Of a DNA stretch of 64,000 bases, positions 1-11,611 are shown piece by piece; position 1 is the stretch's first letter; each line of letters opens with the position of its first letter. The notes below the pieces were generated by a model that saw nothing but the letters and a program-made list of their open reading frames with translations, searched no databases and was not told the DNA's origin. Location of the stretch: the NCBI RefSeq assembly GCF_030160235.1, contig NZ_BSNY01000012.1, positions 62,001 through 126,000 on the forward strand, written 5' to 3'. A program made the translations under genes and the position numbers. This DNA comes from Mesorhizobium huakuii (GTDB lineage: Bacteria; Pseudomonadota; Alphaproteobacteria; Rhizobiales; Rhizobiaceae).

Positions 1-363
1 CGACCGCCAGGGTGATCAATGCGATCTCGACCACGTTGAAATAGATGGTGTAGCCGATCTGCAGATCGATGCCGTTGAGCACGAGGTAGCCGGCCACCAT
101 GCCGCACAGGCCGACGATCGAGCCGACCGAAAGGTCGATGCCGCCGGTGATGATGACAAAGGTCATGCCCATGGCGAGGAAGGCATTGAGCGCCACATGC
201 TTGGCCATCAGGATCAGATTGGCGGCCGACAGGAAATTCGGCGCCGCGATGGAGAAGAACACCAGCACGGCAATCAGCGCAATGAAGGTCCTGAGCTTCA
301 TCAGCGTCAGCAGCGCGGAGCCGCTGGAGGCCGAAGAGGGGGCTGCCCTGGCCGGAATGTCAG

Positions 364-367
<4 letters not shown>
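1..367 (-). CDS. Ribose-type sugar ABC transporter permease (partial)
   Basis: This is the N-terminal 122 residues of an inner-membrane permease; the rest runs off the left edge. The translation opens MTDIPARAAP and then gives hydrophobic segments typical of the RbsC/BPD_transp_2 family, including the hallmark GGIDLSVGS. Its ATG overlaps the stop of the ATPase gene upstream (ATGA at 364-367), so the two are translationally coupled. It would move the pentose-like sugar delivered by the binding protein at 2673-3614. The permease call is firm; the substrate is not visible from this part. Confidence 0.93.
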
Positions 368-1928
<1,561 letters not shown>

Positions 1929-1932
<4 letters not shown>

Positions 1933-2594
1933 GGCTTTGGCCCGATCTCGGCCTCCGCCGGGGTCACCAATGGCAGGTCCTGGCCGCCTTCGATCGTGTA
2001 GGCGCCGAGCACCTTGGCGGCGCGGCCCTCCAGCGTTTCGCGCGGCAGCTTGGACAGCGCGGTTTTGTCGGCATAGGCATTGAAAGCTTTGCCGAACTGG
2101 GCAAAGTCGATCTGGTTGGTGAAATCGTTGAACTGGACGAAATCGAGGCTGTCGCGTAGCGCCGTGCCGCGCACCGCCGGCCCGATCTGTACGCGCGCAT
2201 CCGCCTTGCCGTCGCCGTCGACGTCGATATCCATCGTTGCCGCGCGCGACTGCGTGTTGGCGGCGACGATCTTGCCCTCGACGCGGACCGCGAAGGTCCA
2301 CGGCGAATTGGCCTGCTTCTTGGGGTTGCCATATTTGGTGCCGGCAGCCGCCTGGTCGGTCTTCGCCAGTGCATGGACCTCGGCGAACGGCCCGGCCTTC
2401 TCTTGCAAATACGGGATGACCTTGGAGGCCCAGATCTCTCCGACCATCTTGTCGGGGTTGAAGCCCGACGCGTCGCCTGCACCGCCTTGCGCCGATGGTG
2501 TCGGCAGGATCTTGCAGGCGCCGAGACCGATACCGGCGACAAGCGCGAGTATCGGCCAAGTTGCCTTAATCTGCCAGGTCGGCTTGTTGAACAT
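1929..2594 (-). CDS. DUF2291 family periplasmic lipoprotein
   Basis: The protein has about 221 residues. An N-terminal hydrophobic stretch ends in a lipobox (LGAC), so it is probably a lipid-anchored envelope protein. DUF2291 proteins are known from ribose/xylose-type ABC operons, where they lie between binding protein and ATPase genes as here. Their biochemical role is not established. The ATG at 2594 is preferred over an in-frame start 60 bases upstream because it begins right before the signal peptide. The stop overlaps the ATPase start by four bases. Confidence 0.88.
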
Positions 2595-2672
2595 CAAGGT
2601 CAAAGCATCCCGGTGAAATGAAGGCGAGGGACGAACCTCGAGTTCGCCCCCCACTGTTTGCGTTACGCCGGT

Positions 2673-3916
<1,244 letters not shown>

Positions 3917-4744
3917 TCATGTGATGCGCTGGATGCTGGCGGCGATTTCTTCCGGCTCGAAGACGCGCTTCCAGTCGTCGCGCATCAGCACCGGCTTGCC
4001 GAATTCGATGGCCTTGTTGCAGGCATCGGAGAACACGCCCTTGGTCTCGCCGAAGATGACGGCGCCGAGCACATTCATGTGGCCGAGCAGGAAATCGAGC
4101 GCGGCCTGCCGGTCGACGCCGCGCGCCACGACCTCGTCGAGGGCTTCCTTCATGACGACGAGCAGCGAAGCGCACACCGTCTCCGAAAGTCCGGGTTCCA
4201 GCAGCGCCATGTGTTCGACCGTGACGCGATGCGAGCGCATCACCGGCGCCCAGATGATCTGGGCGATCTTCTCGCCCTTGGCGTAGTCTTCCTCCGGCCC
4301 CTGCATCAGGGCGCTGACGAAATGCTGCTTGGCCTTGACGCCGCCGAAGAAGTCCTTCTTGGCGGCCATGTCGGTCTCGTCGTTGAAAATCGGCGGATGG
4401 CAGGGATGGGTCACGAAATAGGTCAGGTCGGGACGATCAGGCAGGTGGCCGGCGAAAGGGGCCGCCGCGTCGAGCACGATCACCATCGTGCCAGACGCAA
4501 GCTTGCTTTCGATGCTGGCGGCGACCTTGCCGATATGCGTGTCCGGCACCGCCAGGATCACGACCTCGGCGCCCTCGAGTGCCTCATCGACGCCGACCGC
4601 ATCGATGCCCAGACCGGTTTTCAACCGCTCCTTGCCCGCCTCGCTGATCTCGACATGGCGGATCGTGTAGTCCGATCCGCGAAAATTGGTCGACAGCCGG
4701 TAGCCCATTTTCCCGCCCGCACCAAACAGCGCAATCGTTGTCAT
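3917..4744 (-). CDS. apnO: D-apionate oxidoisomerase-like dehydrogenase (PGDH_C family)
   Basis: The 275-residue protein begins MTTIALFGAGGKMGYRL, a Rossmann NAD(P)-binding motif (GAGGKMG). It continues with the phosphogluconate-dehydrogenase-like C-terminal domain; THPCHPPIFNDE and EHMALLEPGLSET are conspicuous. The layout and N-terminus match my recollection of ApnO, which oxidises and isomerises D-apionate to 3-oxo-isoapionate. A ribose-type transporter downstream fits such a role. No decarboxylase or kinase for the next step is in the window, so the pathway is only partly visible. The family assignment is good; the exact substrate is inferred. A different 3-hydroxyacid dehydrogenase function remains possible. 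Confidence 0.65.
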   Translation of the reverse strand: MTTIALFGAGGKMGYRLSTNFRGSDYTIRHVEISEAGKERLKTGLGIDAVGVDEALEGAEVVILAVPDTHIGKVAASIESKLASGTMVIVLDAAAPFAGHLPDRPDLTYFVTHPCHPPIFNDETDMAAKKDFFGGVKAKQHFVSALMQGPEEDYAKGEKIAQIIWAPVMRSHRVTVEHMALLEPGLSETVCASLLVVMKEALDEVVARGVDRQAALDFLLGHMNVLGAVIFGETKGVFSDACNKAIEFGKPVLMRDDWKRVFEPEEIAASIQRIT

Positions 4745-4795
4745 CTAGCCTTGCTCCTTGAATCATGGTGATTGTCGCGCGATCGTCACCTTATA

Positions 4796-4820
4796 TACTG
4801 GTATGATCACTCTACCATAA
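4796..4820 (-). promoter_or_regulatory. Candidate operator, copy 2 (TGGTA-N9-TACCA)
   Basis: TGGTA (4799-4803) and TACCA (4813-4817) form an inverted repeat about 55 bases upstream of the apnO-like start. Its left half, with flanks, is the 11-mer ACTGGTATGAT shared with 3837-3847. Spacing and composition suit a dimeric GntR-like repressor. Confidence 0.45.
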
Positions 4821-5025
4821 TTTGGCAAGTGGAATTGTCGACCTGGCCGGTCACTCCGGCAACGACGCGGCCGCGTCTGCCGGCGTCGTCGGTGTCGCAC
4901 CCCGTTAGCTTACCTTGGGCGCGGGTATGACAAGACACACCCGCGCAATCTCAAATTATTCAAGAGGGTATCGCGCCTTTCCCGGCCAAGGGGTGCATCG
5001 TTGTGCGGATGTCCACAATTGCCCT

Positions 5026-6141
5026 TCAGGTGGCGCGGAAGCGATCGATCCTGAAATCGTCGAGCGGTGTTTCGCAACGGTCGGTCATGATGAGTTCGGC
5101 CATGGCGTCGCCGACACCCGGACCAACCTGGAAGCCGTGTCCGCTGAAGCCGAAGGCGTGGAACAGGCCTGGCGTCGTCGCCGAGCGTCCCATGACTGGC
5201 AGCATGTCCCGCACATAGCCCTCGCAGCCGGACCACGTGCGGATGATCGCGACCCGCGCGATTGCCGGCAGCAGTCGCGCAACCGCGCGCAATTGCAACG
5301 GCAGGCGCGTGGGATCGGCGACCGCATGCCCTGGATCAAGGTCCACCGGTACCCTTTCGGCCGCGCCGCCGAAGACGATGTTGCCCCGCTCGACCTGACG
5401 CAGATAGGCGCCATGGTCCTTGTAGCGCGTCCAGATGCCGACCACCGGCAGAATCCGATGCGGCAGCGGCTCGGTCACGCCCATCTGCGGACCGCAGGCG
5501 TCGAGCGGGACCTCTTCGCCGAACTGCGCGGCGATGCGCGCGCCCCAGGCTCCGGCCGTATTGACTAGGCATTCGGCAGCGAAAGCGCCTCTTGAACTGG
5601 TGACAAGGAAACCGGATTCGGTCCGCTCGATCTTCTCGATCCTGGCATCCTCGACGATCGTCACGCCAAGCTTGCGGGCGGCTTCGGCGAAGGCCGGCGC
5701 GATCAACCGCGGATTGCCGCTGCCGTCGAATGGTGAGAATGACGCTGCGATCGCGTCGGGAGCCAGGCCGGGAAAACGGGCGCGTATCTCGCTCTTTCCC
5801 AGTTCCTCCAGCTCGAGCCCCAGGGGCCGCGCCGCCTCGGCATAAGCCCGCATGTCGGCAAGACTACCTTCATCGAAGATCAGCCGGATGTGGCCGGTAG
5901 CGCGGAATTCCACGTCGCGACCAAGCATTTCTTCGGCCTCGCCCCACAGTCTGAGCGAGCGATGGGCCAGCGGAAGCTGGGACAGATGACGTCCCGTACG
6001 CCGAATGTTGCCGAAGGAGGCGACGGTTGCCCCAGTACCGATCCGGTTGCGATCGATCAGCGTCACGCGCGCGCCGCGCCTGGCAAGGAAATAGGCCGAA
6101 GCCGTCCCCATCAGTCCGCCGCCCAGCACGATCACATCCAT
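5026..6141 (-). CDS. FAD-dependent amino acid/opine oxidase (DAO family)
   Basis: The protein has 371 residues. It opens with a dinucleotide-binding motif (MDVIVLGGGLMGTASAY) and ends with the DAO-type FAD signature (FGFSGHGFQVGPGVG). The length and N-terminus resemble the beta (SoxB/OoxB/HcnC-like) subunits of heteromeric proline, opine and glycine dehydrogenases. Subunits resembling their partners HcnA and HcnB are encoded at 11309-12975. The ATG at 6141 is chosen because it starts directly at the FAD motif. It is divergent from the LysR gene, with about 106 bases between them, so joint control is likely. No signal peptide is visible, so it is probably cytoplasmic. Confidence 0.88.
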   Translation of the reverse strand: MDVIVLGGGLMGTASAYFLARRGARVTLIDRNRIGTGATVASFGNIRRTGRHLSQLPLAHRSLRLWGEAEEMLGRDVEFRATGHIRLIFDEGSLADMRAYAEAARPLGLELEELGKSEIRARFPGLAPDAIAASFSPFDGSGNPRLIAPAFAEAARKLGVTIVEDARIEKIERTESGFLVTSSRGAFAAECLVNTAGAWGARIAAQFGEEVPLDACGPQMGVTEPLPHRILPVVGIWTRYKDHGAYLRQVERGNIVFGGAAERVPVDLDPGHAVADPTRLPLQLRAVARLLPAIARVAIIRTWSGCEGYVRDMLPVMGRSATTPGLFHAFGFSGHGFQVGPGVGDAMAELIMTDRCETPLDDFRIDRFRAT

Positions 6142-6223
6142 GGCGCGCCCTCTTGCAATGAATCCTTTGACCAATCTTGTCCGCACCGCGGTATTGCGTC
6201 AAAGATGGGTTTGGATAGAAGCC

Positions 6224-6238
6224 ATAAGCTTTACCTAT
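6224..6238. promoter_or_regulatory. Candidate LysR box 1 (ATAAG-N5-CCTAT)
   Basis: The site has the T-N11-A form expected of LysR-family operators and sits inside a longer exact inverted repeat, CCATA (6222-6226) with TATGG (6236-6240). It lies between the divergent oxidase and lysR genes, ten bases before the lysR ATG, a position suited to autoregulation. Box 2 at 7150-7164 has nearly the same sequence. Confidence 0.5.
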
Positions 6239-6247
6239 GGAGTGGCA

Positions 6248-7153
6248 ATGCGGGCCCGGCAGCTCGAAGTGTTCATCGCTGTCATGCGCGCGGGCACCGT
6301 GACCGCCGCGGCGCGGATGCTGAACATCTCCCAGCCGGCTTTGAGCCAGATCCTGCTTCACGCCGAGGACGAACTCGGCTTCACCCTGTTCGAGCGGGTG
6401 AAGGGCCGGCTGCGACCGACCCCGGAAGCGCTCGAGATCTTCCCTGATGCCGAGAGGTTGTCGGCGGGGCTTGAAGGCTTGCGCCGCAAGACCACCGACC
6501 TACGCCTGGGTCGGGCAGGGCTGGTGCGGGTCGCCGCCTCACCGCCGCCGGCCATGGCTATCTTGCCGCGTGCGTTCACCAAATTTCGGGTCCAGCATCC
6601 CAACATAATGTTGCGTGCCCATAGCGCGCCGATCTCCGCCATCATCGACATGCTGCGCGCCGGCGATGCAAGCCTCGGCGTGGCCATGGACGACCGCCTG
6701 CCTCCCGATATCGAGGCCGAGGTGATCGGCAGCGTCGGCTTCTCATGCCTGTTGCCCTCCGGGCATGCGTTGGCCGGGAAAATCGAACTGGCGCTCGCCG
6801 ACCTCGTCGGGGAGGAGTTGATATCGTATCGCGGCAATACCCGTCCTGCCGACGAACTGGCCAACGCTGCCCGCCTGCAAGGTGTGACGCTTTCGCCGTC
6901 GCTCGAGATCGACGTATCCATTTCCGCGGTCGGCTTCGTCCAGGCTGGCTTGGGCATCGCGCTCGTCGATGCGCTGCTGCCGTGGCACCAGTTTGCCGGG
7001 CTTGCAGTCAAGCCGCTCGCTGCGGGACCGGAATTTCCGATCGCGCTGCTGACCTCGCGCACACGGCCTCTTTCGCGGGCCGATGAGATGATGCGCGACG
7101 AAATCCGCGCCGCCTGTTCCGCCGTCCTGGATGAGCATCGCGCGAAGGCATAA
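6248..7153 (+). CDS. LysR-family transcriptional regulator
   Basis: This 301-residue regulator has an N-terminal winged helix-turn-helix (ARQLEVFIAVMRAGTVTAAA, then QPALSQ). An effector-binding LysR_substrate domain fills the rest, and the length is typical. The ATG at 6248 is preferred over upstream in-frame starts because it begins just ahead of the HTH and has GGAG a few bases upstream. It lies between the divergent flavin oxidase and the co-oriented hydantoinase operon. Candidate T-N11-A boxes occur on both sides, so it probably controls both units in response to their substrate. Confidence 0.93.
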   Translation: MRARQLEVFIAVMRAGTVTAAARMLNISQPALSQILLHAEDELGFTLFERVKGRLRPTPEALEIFPDAERLSAGLEGLRRKTTDLRLGRAGLVRVAASPPPAMAILPRAFTKFRVQHPNIMLRAHSAPISAIIDMLRAGDASLGVAMDDRLPPDIEAEVIGSVGFSCLLPSGHALAGKIELALADLVGEELISYRGNTRPADELANAARLQGVTLSPSLEIDVSISAVGFVQAGLGIALVDALLPWHQFAGLAVKPLAAGPEFPIALLTSRTRPLSRADEMMRDEIRAACSAVLDEHRAKA

Positions 7154-7164
7154 GCAAAACTTAT
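7150..7164. promoter_or_regulatory. Candidate LysR box 2 (ATAAG-N5-CTTAT)
   Basis: This perfect inverted repeat, ATAAG CAAAA CTTAT, overlaps the lysR stop codon about 80 bases before the hyuA start. With one extra flanking base it matches box 1 at 12 of 16 positions. The T-N11-A spacing is conserved. Confidence 0.5.
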
Positions 7165-7243
7165 ATCCTTGCTCGTCATACGTCTTGGACCCGCACCATC
7201 CGGTCGTGCCAGTTTTGCGTTGGCAGACAGGAAGGGACGCATC

Positions 7244-9322
7244 ATGGACAGTACCATCGCCGCGGATGCAGGGCAGAACGGGGCCGACTGGAAGGTCGGC
7301 GTCGATATCGGCGGGACATTCATCGATTTCTGCGCGCTCGAAGCCCGCTCCGGTCGCGTCGCCTCGCTGAAAGTGCTGACGACGCCGGAAGATCCGGGTG
7401 CCGAACTGATGACCGGCCTCACCCTTCTGGCCGAACGCGAAGGCTTTGATCCGAAGCTCATGACGCGCTTCGTGCACGGCACGACCGTTGGCATCAACAC
7501 GATTATCCAGCGCAAGGGCGCGCCGCTGGCGCTGTTCACCAATGCCGGCTTCGAGGACGTGATCGAACTCGCACGGCTGCGCATGCCGGACATGTATTCG
7601 CTGTTCTGCTCGCGGCCGGACCCGCTGATCTCGCGCGACATGGTGTTCGGCATTCCGGTTCGCATGCGTGCCGATGGAAGCGAATCCCAGGCACCGGACA
7701 TGACAGCGGTCGAGACGGCGGTGGCGGCGGCGAAAGCGAATGGAGCGCAGGGGATCATCGTCTCCTTCCTCCATTCATGGCGCAATGGCGCGCAGGAGGC
7801 CGCCGTCAAGGCGACGATCGCGCGTCTGGCGCCAGACCTCTTCGTCTTCTCCTCGGCCGAGGTGTGGCCGGTCATTCGCGAATACGAGCGCAGCTCGACC
7901 GCCATTCTCAACGGCTATGTCCATCCGCGCGTCTCGGGCTATCTGACGGCGCTGGAAGAGCGGCTGAAGGACCGCGGCGTCCCGGCCCGTCCGATGCTGA
8001 CGAAGTCGAACGGTGGGCTGATGAACGCTGCCGAAGGCAAGCGCGCCTGCGTGAACATGCTTTTGTCGGGAACGGCCTCCGGCGTCATTGGCGCCTCGTG
8101 GCTGGCGCGCCAGGCAGGCGAGGACAAGGTCCTTACCCTCGACATTGGCGGGACCTCGGCCGACTTCGCGCTCATCATCGACGGCGAGGCGCAGTTCGGC
8201 ACCGGTGAACTGATCGGCGAATTTCCGCTCCATATCCCTTCCGTATCGGTGAGTTCTATCGGTGTCGGCGGCGGCTCGATCGCCAGTGTCGACGCGCAAG
8301 GGGTGCTGCGCGTCGGGCCGGAGTCGGCCGGTTCGACGCCAGGACCGGCATGCTATGGCCGGGGTGGCGAGCGGGCGACTGTGACGGACGCCATGGTGGT
8401 GTGCGGATGGCTTGGCCACAGCGAGATGGCCTACGGCCAGCTCATGATCGATACCGGACTGGCGCATCGCGCAGTCGGCGACCTTGCCGCCCGCCTCGGC
8501 CGCCCGATCGAACAGACCGCGCAGGCGATCCTCGACATCGCAGTGTCGGAAATGTTCGTCGACGTCGAGAAACTCGCCTCGCGCGCAGGCGTGGACTTGC
8601 GCGATTTCACGCTGATGCCCTTCGGCGGCGGCGGTCCCATGCTCGGCGCCTTCCTTGCCCGCGAACTCGGGATGAAGCGCGTCATGGCGGCCCGCCGCCC
8701 TGGCGTGGTGTCGGCGCTTGGCGGGCTGGTGGCTGATCTGCGCGGAGACTTCATTCGCACCCTCTTCACCCCGCTGTCGGCTGTGGCGCTTGGCGGAATT
8801 CGCGAGGCCTTCGAGGCCCTGGCGCGCGAGGGTCGCGACTGGCTCGCGGCGCAGGGGCACGATGCCGCCGCGGAACTCAACCTCTCCTGCGACATGCGTT
8901 ATGTCGGGCAGAGTTACGAGATCGAGGTCGTCCTCTCGCCGGAATGGCTGGTGGACGGCAATCTGGCCGCCATCGAGCAGGCCTTCCACCTCTTCCATCA
9001 GCAGCTCTACGATTTCCACGACCCGGACGGCGAGATCGAGCTTGTGAACGTCCGGCTGTCCGCCATAGGCGCCGGGCCGAAACTCTCCCTCCCGGAGACC
9101 GAAGAAGTAGACGTTGCTGCCATCCCGACGCGCCGGCTCCCGGTCTATACGGGCCTCCGCGTCGAAACCGTCGACCTCCACGACCGGCAGGCCCTCGTGC
9201 CGGGCAGCACGTTCCACGGGCCTGCCGTGGTCGTTCAGGAAGACACCACCTTCGCGATTCCTGCCGGAGCGCAGGCACGGGTAGACCGCCATCTCAACCT
9301 TTTGCTGACCTTTGCGGAGTGA
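7244..9322 (+). CDS. hyuA: Hydantoinase/oxoprolinase family protein, subunit A
   Basis: The 692-residue protein belongs to the ATP-dependent HyuA/OplA family (N-methylhydantoinase A, 5-oxoprolinase, acetone carboxylase beta). Visible phosphate-binding motifs are VGVDIGGTFIDF near the N-terminus, VHGTTVGINT, and a second actin-like motif LDIGGTSADFAL. The ATG at 7244 has AGGAAGGG upstream. Together with HyuB it would use ATP to open a cyclic amide or activate a carbonyl. The stop is five bases before the hyuB ATG. The downstream partners differ from ordinary hydantoin operons (no carbamoylase, no racemase), so the true substrate is unclear. Confidence 0.93.
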   Translation: MDSTIAADAGQNGADWKVGVDIGGTFIDFCALEARSGRVASLKVLTTPEDPGAELMTGLTLLAEREGFDPKLMTRFVHGTTVGINTIIQRKGAPLALFTNAGFEDVIELARLRMPDMYSLFCSRPDPLISRDMVFGIPVRMRADGSESQAPDMTAVETAVAAAKANGAQGIIVSFLHSWRNGAQEAAVKATIARLAPDLFVFSSAEVWPVIREYERSSTAILNGYVHPRVSGYLTALEERLKDRGVPARPMLTKSNGGLMNAAEGKRACVNMLLSGTASGVIGASWLARQAGEDKVLTLDIGGTSADFALIIDGEAQFGTGELIGEFPLHIPSVSVSSIGVGGGSIASVDAQGVLRVGPESAGSTPGPACYGRGGERATVTDAMVVCGWLGHSEMAYGQLMIDTGLAHRAVGDLAARLGRPIEQTAQAILDIAVSEMFVDVEKLASRAGVDLRDFTLMPFGGGGPMLGAFLARELGMKRVMAARRPGVVSALGGLVADLRGDFIRTLFTPLSAVALGGIREAFEALAREGRDWLAAQGHDAAAELNLSCDMRYVGQSYEIEVVLSPEWLVDGNLAAIEQAFHLFHQQLYDFHDPDGEIELVNVRLSAIGAGPKLSLPETEEVDVAAIPTRRLPVYTGLRVETVDLHDRQALVPGSTFHGPAVVVQEDTTFAIPAGAQARVDRHLNLLLTFAE

Positions 9323-9326
9323 CGCC

Positions 9327-11312
9327 ATGTTTGACCGCACAAACCTCCAGGTTCTGGCCAACCATGCCCGCGCGGCCGCCGAGAACATGGCCCATACACT
9401 GCATCGCACCGCGCACTCCGCTTTCGTCAAGGAGACGCAGGATTTTACGGTGATGCTGATGGATCGGTCGGGAGCGACCTTCGCCGTGCCGATGGAGCTT
9501 GGCGCTACCTGGTATCCGGGGCTTTCCTATCACCGCGCCATCGCGATGGTCGGCGACTACCGGCCAGGCGACGTTGCCTTCACCAACGATCCTTATTCCG
9601 GCCACGTCGCGACGCACGCGCCCGACACGCATCTGTGGAAGCCGGTATTCGTCGACGGCGAGATTGTCGCCTGGACCGGAGGGCACATCCACAACACCGA
9701 CATGGGCGGGGCGGTGCCGGCTTCGCTCAGCCGGGCGCTCACCGAAATCCATCAGGAAGGCATCCGCTTTCCGCCGATGAAGCTGGTGCGGGAAGGTGTC
9801 TTCGACGAGTCGATCCTGCGGATCATGAGCACCAATGTGCGCAAGCCAGACCTCAACATCGGCGACATCAAGGCGCTGGTCGGGGCGCTCAACACCGGCG
9901 AGCGCAAGATCCAGGCGATGGTGAGGAAGTTCGGCAAGGCCGGTTTCATCGAAGGCGTTTCGGCGCTTCTCGACCACGCGGAGGCGCAAGCGCGCGACGT
10001 GCTGCGCGCCATGCCCGACGGCACCTGGGAATTCGCCGACTACGCCGACGAGGATTCGGTCGAGGCCAATCCATGCCGGCTGAAGCTGAGGCTGACGATC
10101 AGCGGCGACGAGGCGGTGCTCGACTTCACCGGTTCCGATCCGCAACTCGGTTCCTCGCTCAACGTGCCTTCGGGCGGCGATCCGCGCCACACCATGCTTT
10201 TGGTGGGCGTCTATTACGTGCTCTACACGCTGAACCCGAAGATCCTGCTCAATACGGGCCTCACCAGGCCGTTCACCTGCATCACGTCCGAAGGTTCGGT
10301 GCTCAATCCGGTCCATCCCGCCGCAGTGGGCATGCGCTCGCTCACCTGCGCCCGGTTGCGGTCGGTCATCTTCGGCGCCTTCTCGCAAGCGGTGCCGGAA
10401 CGCCTGCCCGCGGCGCCGGCCGGCAACAACTGCATCGTCAATGTCATGACCACGGACGAGCGGACCTACCGGACCGTCATCACGGCGGTGAACCCCGTGG
10501 TGGGCGGTGGCGGGGCGATGCCGCATCGCGACGGCACGAACGGCTCGGGCGCGGATGCAGCCTATCTCAAGAACACGCCGATCGAGATCACCGAGACCGA
10601 GACCCCGGTGGAATTCCTGAAATATGGGCTCGCCAGGGACAGTGGCGGGGCAGGACGTTGGCGCGGCGGGCTGGCGACCGAAATGGCCTTCCGCGTCTTT
10701 GCTCCCGACTCCAGGATCACGGCGCGCAACCGCGACCGCAGTTTCTTCCGTCCCTGGGGTGTGCTGGGCGGCAAGGCCGCCGGCCTCTCGGACATGGTCG
10801 TCAACCCGGGGGCCGGGCACGAGCGGCGGCTGGGCAATATCGACACCGCGGTGCTGCAGCCCGGCGACGTGCTCGAAATCCGCTCCGCCGGAGGCGGTGG
10901 GCGCGGCGATCCGTATGAACGCGAGCCCTGGCGGGTCGCGCAGGATGTGCGGCGCGGCTATCTTTCGCCGGGTGCGGCCGAACGCGACTATGGCGTCGTC
11001 CTCCGCGGCGACGAGGTTGACGAGCAGGCAACGGCGCAATTGCGCGCGCGTCACGAGCCGACCGCCGGGCATTTCCATTTCGGTCCGGAGCGCGACGGCT
11101 ACGAAGCGCAATGGACGCCGGCGGCCTATGACCGGCTCACCGCCATACTGGGGAATTTGCCGATCCACTGGCGGTTCTTCACGAAGACGGAGATCTTCCG
11201 CCGAATGAAGGGACGCTCCGGGCCGGAGGGTGTCCAGGCGGCTTTCGATGCCGTTTGCGAACGCTTCCCCGAACTGCCGCGTCCTCACCCCATGCGCGAG
11301 GCCGCGGAATGA
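9327..11312 (+). CDS. hyuB: Hydantoinase/oxoprolinase family protein, subunit B
   Basis: This 661-residue partner of HyuA belongs to the Hydantoinase_B family. Recognisable features are the N-terminal SFVKETQDF-type region, NDPYSGHVATHAPD, GGHIHNTDMGG and the C-terminal GGGGRGDPYERE. Size and order agree with the A/B pairs of N-methylhydantoinase and 5-oxoprolinase. The ATG at 9327 follows the hyuA stop closely. Its own stop overlaps the ATG of the ferredoxin-like gene (ATGA at 11309-11312), so hydrolase and redox subunits are coupled in one transcript. Confidence 0.93.
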   Translation: MFDRTNLQVLANHARAAAENMAHTLHRTAHSAFVKETQDFTVMLMDRSGATFAVPMELGATWYPGLSYHRAIAMVGDYRPGDVAFTNDPYSGHVATHAPDTHLWKPVFVDGEIVAWTGGHIHNTDMGGAVPASLSRALTEIHQEGIRFPPMKLVREGVFDESILRIMSTNVRKPDLNIGDIKALVGALNTGERKIQAMVRKFGKAGFIEGVSALLDHAEAQARDVLRAMPDGTWEFADYADEDSVEANPCRLKLRLTISGDEAVLDFTGSDPQLGSSLNVPSGGDPRHTMLLVGVYYVLYTLNPKILLNTGLTRPFTCITSEGSVLNPVHPAAVGMRSLTCARLRSVIFGAFSQAVPERLPAAPAGNNCIVNVMTTDERTYRTVITAVNPVVGGGGAMPHRDGTNGSGADAAYLKNTPIEITETETPVEFLKYGLARDSGGAGRWRGGLATEMAFRVFAPDSRITARNRDRSFFRPWGVLGGKAAGLSDMVVNPGAGHERRLGNIDTAVLQPGDVLEIRSAGGGGRGDPYEREPWRVAQDVRRGYLSPGAAERDYGVVLRGDEVDEQATAQLRARHEPTAGHFHFGPERDGYEAQWTPAAYDRLTAILGNLPIHWRFFTKTEIFRRMKGRSGPEGVQAAFDAVCERFPELPRPHPMREAAE

Positions 11313-11611
11313 TCACGGCCGGCCGTATCGTCCGGCTGGCCGAGCGCGACCGGGCGGGGGTGCATTTCTTTTTCGACGGGCAGATCCGTAGGGCGCTCGA
11401 GGGCGACACCGTGCTGACCGCGATGCTGGCGTCAGGGCATGCCTTGCGAATGTCCGAGTTCGGACCTGAGCCGCGCGCCGGCTTCTGCCTGATGGGGGCC
11501 TGCCAGGATTGCTGGGTGTGGCAGGAGGAAGGACCGCGTCTGCGGGCATGCTCGAGCCTTATCACGGAAGGCATGCGGCTGAGCACGACGCCACCGGAGA
11601 GTTGGCCGTGA
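11309..11611 (+). CDS. 2Fe-2S subunit of an HcnA/opine-oxidase-like dehydrogenase
   Basis: The protein has 100 residues. The cysteine pattern GFCLMGACQDC plus a later cysteine (LRACSS) marks the Fer2_4 fold. This matches the small subunit (HcnA, OoxA-like) of heteromeric FAD/2Fe-2S dehydrogenases for glycine, proline or opines. It overlaps hyuB upstream (ATGA) and the FAD subunit downstream (GTGA). It would carry electrons between flavin centres and the respiratory chain. Complex membership is inferred from gene order and family. Confidence 0.88.
   Translation: MITAGRIVRLAERDRAGVHFFFDGQIRRALEGDTVLTAMLASGHALRMSEFGPEPRAGFCLMGACQDCWVWQEEGPRLRACSSLITEGMRLSTTPPESWP

Noticed and set aside
2623-2648. 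Hairpin between binding-protein and DUF2291 genes as an attenuator
   Set aside because: Two short competing stems (CGAGG/CCTCG and GGCGA/TCGCC) of five pairs each and no T-run are too weak to call.
9294-11288. Long open frame on the minus strand opposite hyuB (over 600 codons)
   Set aside because: HyuB on the plus strand has clear family motifs. The antisense frame is Arg/His/Gly-rich with no family match, an effect of high GC and codon bias.
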